From the NCBI RefSeq assembly GCF_035594125.1, contig NC_087197.1, positions 6,268,852 to 6,332,851 on the forward strand: a stretch of DNA of 64,000 nucleotides, read 5' to 3'. Under the pieces are notes generated by a model. That model searched no databases. It saw only the letters and a program-made list of their open reading frames with translations, and was not told where the DNA came from. The DNA comes from Scylla paramamosain. Lineage: Eukaryota > Arthropoda > Malacostraca > Decapoda > Portunidae. Below, in pieces: positions 61,871 to 64,000 of this stretch (its first letter is position 1; each line of letters begins with the position of its first letter). The position numbers and the translations under genes were made by a program.

Positions 61871-64000
61871 AAATAATAATAATAATAATAATAATAATAA
61901 ACGGTTTATTATTTAGGCAGTTGACAAACTGAAAATGTACATAGGGGATGGGGAAAAACTTAACATTAATCCTAACGGTAAGACTAATCTAGGAGGGAAA
62001 TACTAATGATTGATGGCTCGCACCATGGTGGGAATCGCACTGAGTCTGTACCGGTCCGTGCGCGGCGCCTTCAGGGGCGTTATTTTGTTGTGGTGTCTGG
62101 TGGCACGGACAGGGCGAGGCGCGTCGGGCGGCAGCATGTCTCTGAGACGCGGATGATGCAGTAGTCCCTTCCCAAACTTCTCCAGAGCCTCTCGGTGCCT
62201 GGTGGATATTCTGGACAGACTCAGGGTGGTCAGGGCTTCCTCATAGGTGGTGTATGCAGGGCCAAGGATGACCCTGCACGCCCTTTTCTGCACACTCTCT
62301 AGCTGTAGCTGTTGAGTGTGTGTGAGGGAGGAGGACCACGCTGGGGAGGCGTACATGAGTTTGGGGAGGATGAAGGTGAGGTACACCCCCCTTAACTCAT
62401 CTGTCGGCGTCCCCAGCGACCTGAGTCTGCGCAGCATGTACAGCCTGTAGGTAGCTGATCTCACGGTGCTGGCGACATGCTGCTTCCAGGTCAGCTGGTC
62501 GTCCACCGTGACTCCGAGAAGCTTGGCACATTGGACCACCTGGAGGGGGTGAGGGCCCACTGTGAGCCGGGGAGGGGGCACTGGTACAGAGGAGGTACAG
62601 AAATGCATCACCACAGTTTTGCTGTGGTTGATGGTCATCCTGCTCTCCTCTGTCCACGTCTGCAGTCGCTCCAGAATTGCTTGCAGTGGTGAGTAGTCCG
62701 GGTTCTTGTTGGAAACTGGGACGCCCACGGTGCAGTCGTCCACATACTTCCAGCGATGGGGGGTGTCGGTGAGGGCGTCGTTGATGAGGAGGAGGAAGCA
62801 TAGAGGACCCATCTTGGTCCCCTGGGGGACTCCACATGTCAGCTGTTGGAAATTAGAGACAGAGCCCTGATAGCGAACGGCCTGACGTCTCCCTGTGAGG
62901 AAGTCGGCTAGCCACGCTATCAGATTAGGAGGGAGACCCAGACTTACTGCCTTGCTGATGACAACAGTGTGATCAACTAGATCAAAGGCTTTTTTGAAGT
63001 CGATAAAAGCAACAGCTAGAGAGGTGTTTCGCTTGTCCAGGTGGCTGTGGATGAATTCAAGGAAGCTGGTCAGGTAATGTGAGGTGGAGGTGGCTTTAAT
63101 ATTTCCGAATTGTCTGATATCCACGGTGTTACAAATTTTGGTGTATGCCCAGTCATATACAAAATCTTCACAAATAAGGCTAGGGATGGGGGTGATAGAG
63201 ACTGGCCTGAGGTCATTGAGTGACTGAGGACTGGAAGTTTTGGGGATGGGAGTGACATAAGATGTCTTCCAGTCCGCGGGGCAAGAGTGTTGGGAGAGTG
63301 AGGCGTTTATTATGGAGCATAGCGGTGTTGCTAGCTCTACAGCAAATTCCTTGTAAATTTTTATAGGAAGGTCAGTGGGTGTGGTGGATCTTGGTTTAAA
63401 TTTAAGTATTCTCTTAAAAACATCCATCGCCTGGACAGTGTGTGGAGGGGAGGGAGCGGGCAGATAGGCAGGAAGCGGAGTGGTGTGGAGGGGAGGAAAG
63501 GTTTGACAGATAGCAGCAAAGTGATCGTTCATCTCCTGAGCCGCGAGATTAGCAGGAAGGTGTGAGGTGCAAGGAAGGGATGAAGTGTGCTTTTGTAAGC
63601 CACACAAAGCTTTGATCTTAGCGTACCACTGTCTGTTGTTGGTCAGCTTGAGGTGGTGTATCTTGTCTGGGTAATAGCTTGCCTTTGCATTCTTAATCTC
63701 CCTGATTACTCTGTTTCTTAGTTTCCTGTAAAGGACCGGGCAGGAGTGGAACGCCCAGGTCCGCTGACGCATGAGTCTTTTAATGCGGGGCGTCATCCAG
63801 GGAGCATCAGACGGGTGCGTTGTGACGCTCTTGGCTGGGAAGTAGTGGTGGAAGGCTGCTGTAGTAGTGGCGACGTAGTTTTGCCATTTTAAGTGGACGT
63901 CCTCCTCATCCAGCACCTCGGTCCACGGGTGTTGTGTCACCCACTGCCCAAACTCCCTCATGGCTGAGTCAGGCATGGGGCGGTGGGTCCTGGTGACAGC
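61871..64000 (-). mobile_element. LINE F copy 3, truncated by window edge
   Basis: A minus-strand LINE with a (TAA)n tail at 61871-61901, about 100 bp of 3' UTR and a long RT frame that runs off the right edge. It is the parent of the stubs at 50396 and 50778. Confidence 0.85.
62003..64000 (-). CDS. LINE F reverse transcriptase, open to window edge
   Basis: A 665-codon open frame with no stop or frameshift in view; the start is beyond the window. Blocks in order are PWMTPRIKRLMRQRTW (linker, about 63810), KFKPRSTTPTDLPIK (63390), WKTSYVTPIPKTS and LNDLRPVSITPIPSLICEDF (63260-63150), FIDFKKAFDLVDH (63010), LTCGVPQGTKMGPLCFLLLI (62830) and the active site KYVDDCTVGVP (62740). CAKLLGVTVDDQLTWKQH (62510) and the C-terminal ALTTLSLSRISTRHREAL (62210) follow, ending PTMVRAINH at 62003. 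It synthesises element cDNA at the target site. The RT blocks look CR1/L2-like; the clade is a judgement. The endonuclease should lie to the right of the window. Confidence 0.88.
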   Translation of the reverse strand, partial: AVTRTHRPMPDSAMREFGQWVTQHPWTEVLDEEDVHLKWQNYVATTTAAFHHYFPAKSVTTHPSDAPWMTPRIKRLMRQRTWAFHSCPVLYRKLRNRVIREIKNAKASYYPDKIHHLKLTNNRQWYAKIKALCGLQKHTSSLPCTSHLPANLAAQEMNDHFAAICQTFPPLHTTPLPAYLPAPSPPHTVQAMDVFKRILKFKPRSTTPTDLPIKIYKEFAVELATPLCSIINASLSQHSCPADWKTSYVTPIPKTSSPQSLNDLRPVSITPIPSLICEDFVYDWAYTKICNTVDIRQFGNIKATSTSHYLTSFLEFIHSHLDKRNTSLAVAFIDFKKAFDLVDHTVVISKAVSLGLPPNLIAWLADFLTGRRQAVRYQGSVSNFQQLTCGVPQGTKMGPLCFLLLINDALTDTPHRWKYVDDCTVGVPVSNKNPDYSPLQAILERLQTWTEESRMTINHSKTVVMHFCTSSVPVPPPRLTVGPHPLQVVQCAKLLGVTVDDQLTWKQHVASTVRSATYRLYMLRRLRSLGTPTDELRGVYLTFILPKLMYASPAWSSSLTHTQQLQLESVQKRACRVILGPAYTTYEEALTTLSLSRISTRHREALEKFGKGLLHHPRLRDMLPPDAPRPVRATRHHNKITPLKAPRTDRYRLSAIPTMVRAINH

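Overview
The window is eukaryotic and looks like gene-free, repeat-dense DNA from an arthropod. A decapod crustacean, probably a crab, is my best inference. The reasons are arthropod-type TTAGG repeats, a DIRS-like retrotransposon, several LINE families with jockey/CR1-type proteins of the kind common in crab genomes, and a very high load of long TA, GT, GA/CT and trinucleotide microsatellites. I found no host protein-coding gene, rRNA or tRNA. Every recognisable coding stretch belongs to a mobile element.

Layout. 1-3760: 5' part of a DIRS-like retrotransposon on the minus strand. Its pol frame is open to the left edge, but its gag is split by a 561-bp palindromic element carrying head-to-head TTAGG arrays. 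4211-6768: two decayed LINE copies (family H). 7131-8007 and 9146-11739: two copies of the dominant LINE (family A). 12195-12608: an interspersed repeat (R1) with TATA-like and AATAAA signals. 13990-18576: two decayed Gypsy-type elements facing each other. 18577-21870: a nearly full-length LINE A (minus). 21871-29085: LINE B (plus), interrupted by a Gypsy-type element with LTRs (23429-27746). 29291-30824: a pogo/Tigger-like MITE with a duplicated end. 31456-35157: a second R1 copy split by a nearly full-length LINE A. 36433-37745: a mariner with an intact transposase inside a long TA tract. 38166-42893: three LINE A fragments and trinucleotide arrays. 44473-48165: LINE E. 48793-50099: another LINE A fragment. 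50396-51010: two stubs of LINE F in GT tracts. 51260-57600: LINE D, interrupted by the best LINE A copy (54002-57305). 58260-61397: LINE G (minus). 61871-64000: LINE F (minus) with a reverse transcriptase frame open to the right edge.

How it fits together. LINE A alone has nine pieces, about a quarter of the window, in both orientations. Nesting gives relative ages: Gypsy into LINE B, LINE A into R1, LINE A into LINE D, and the palindrome into the DIRS gag. The frames that look intact are the mariner transposase, the DIRS pol (partial) and the LINE F reverse transcriptase (partial). Most others carry stops or frameshifts. Element family and clade names are motif-based judgements made without any database search.
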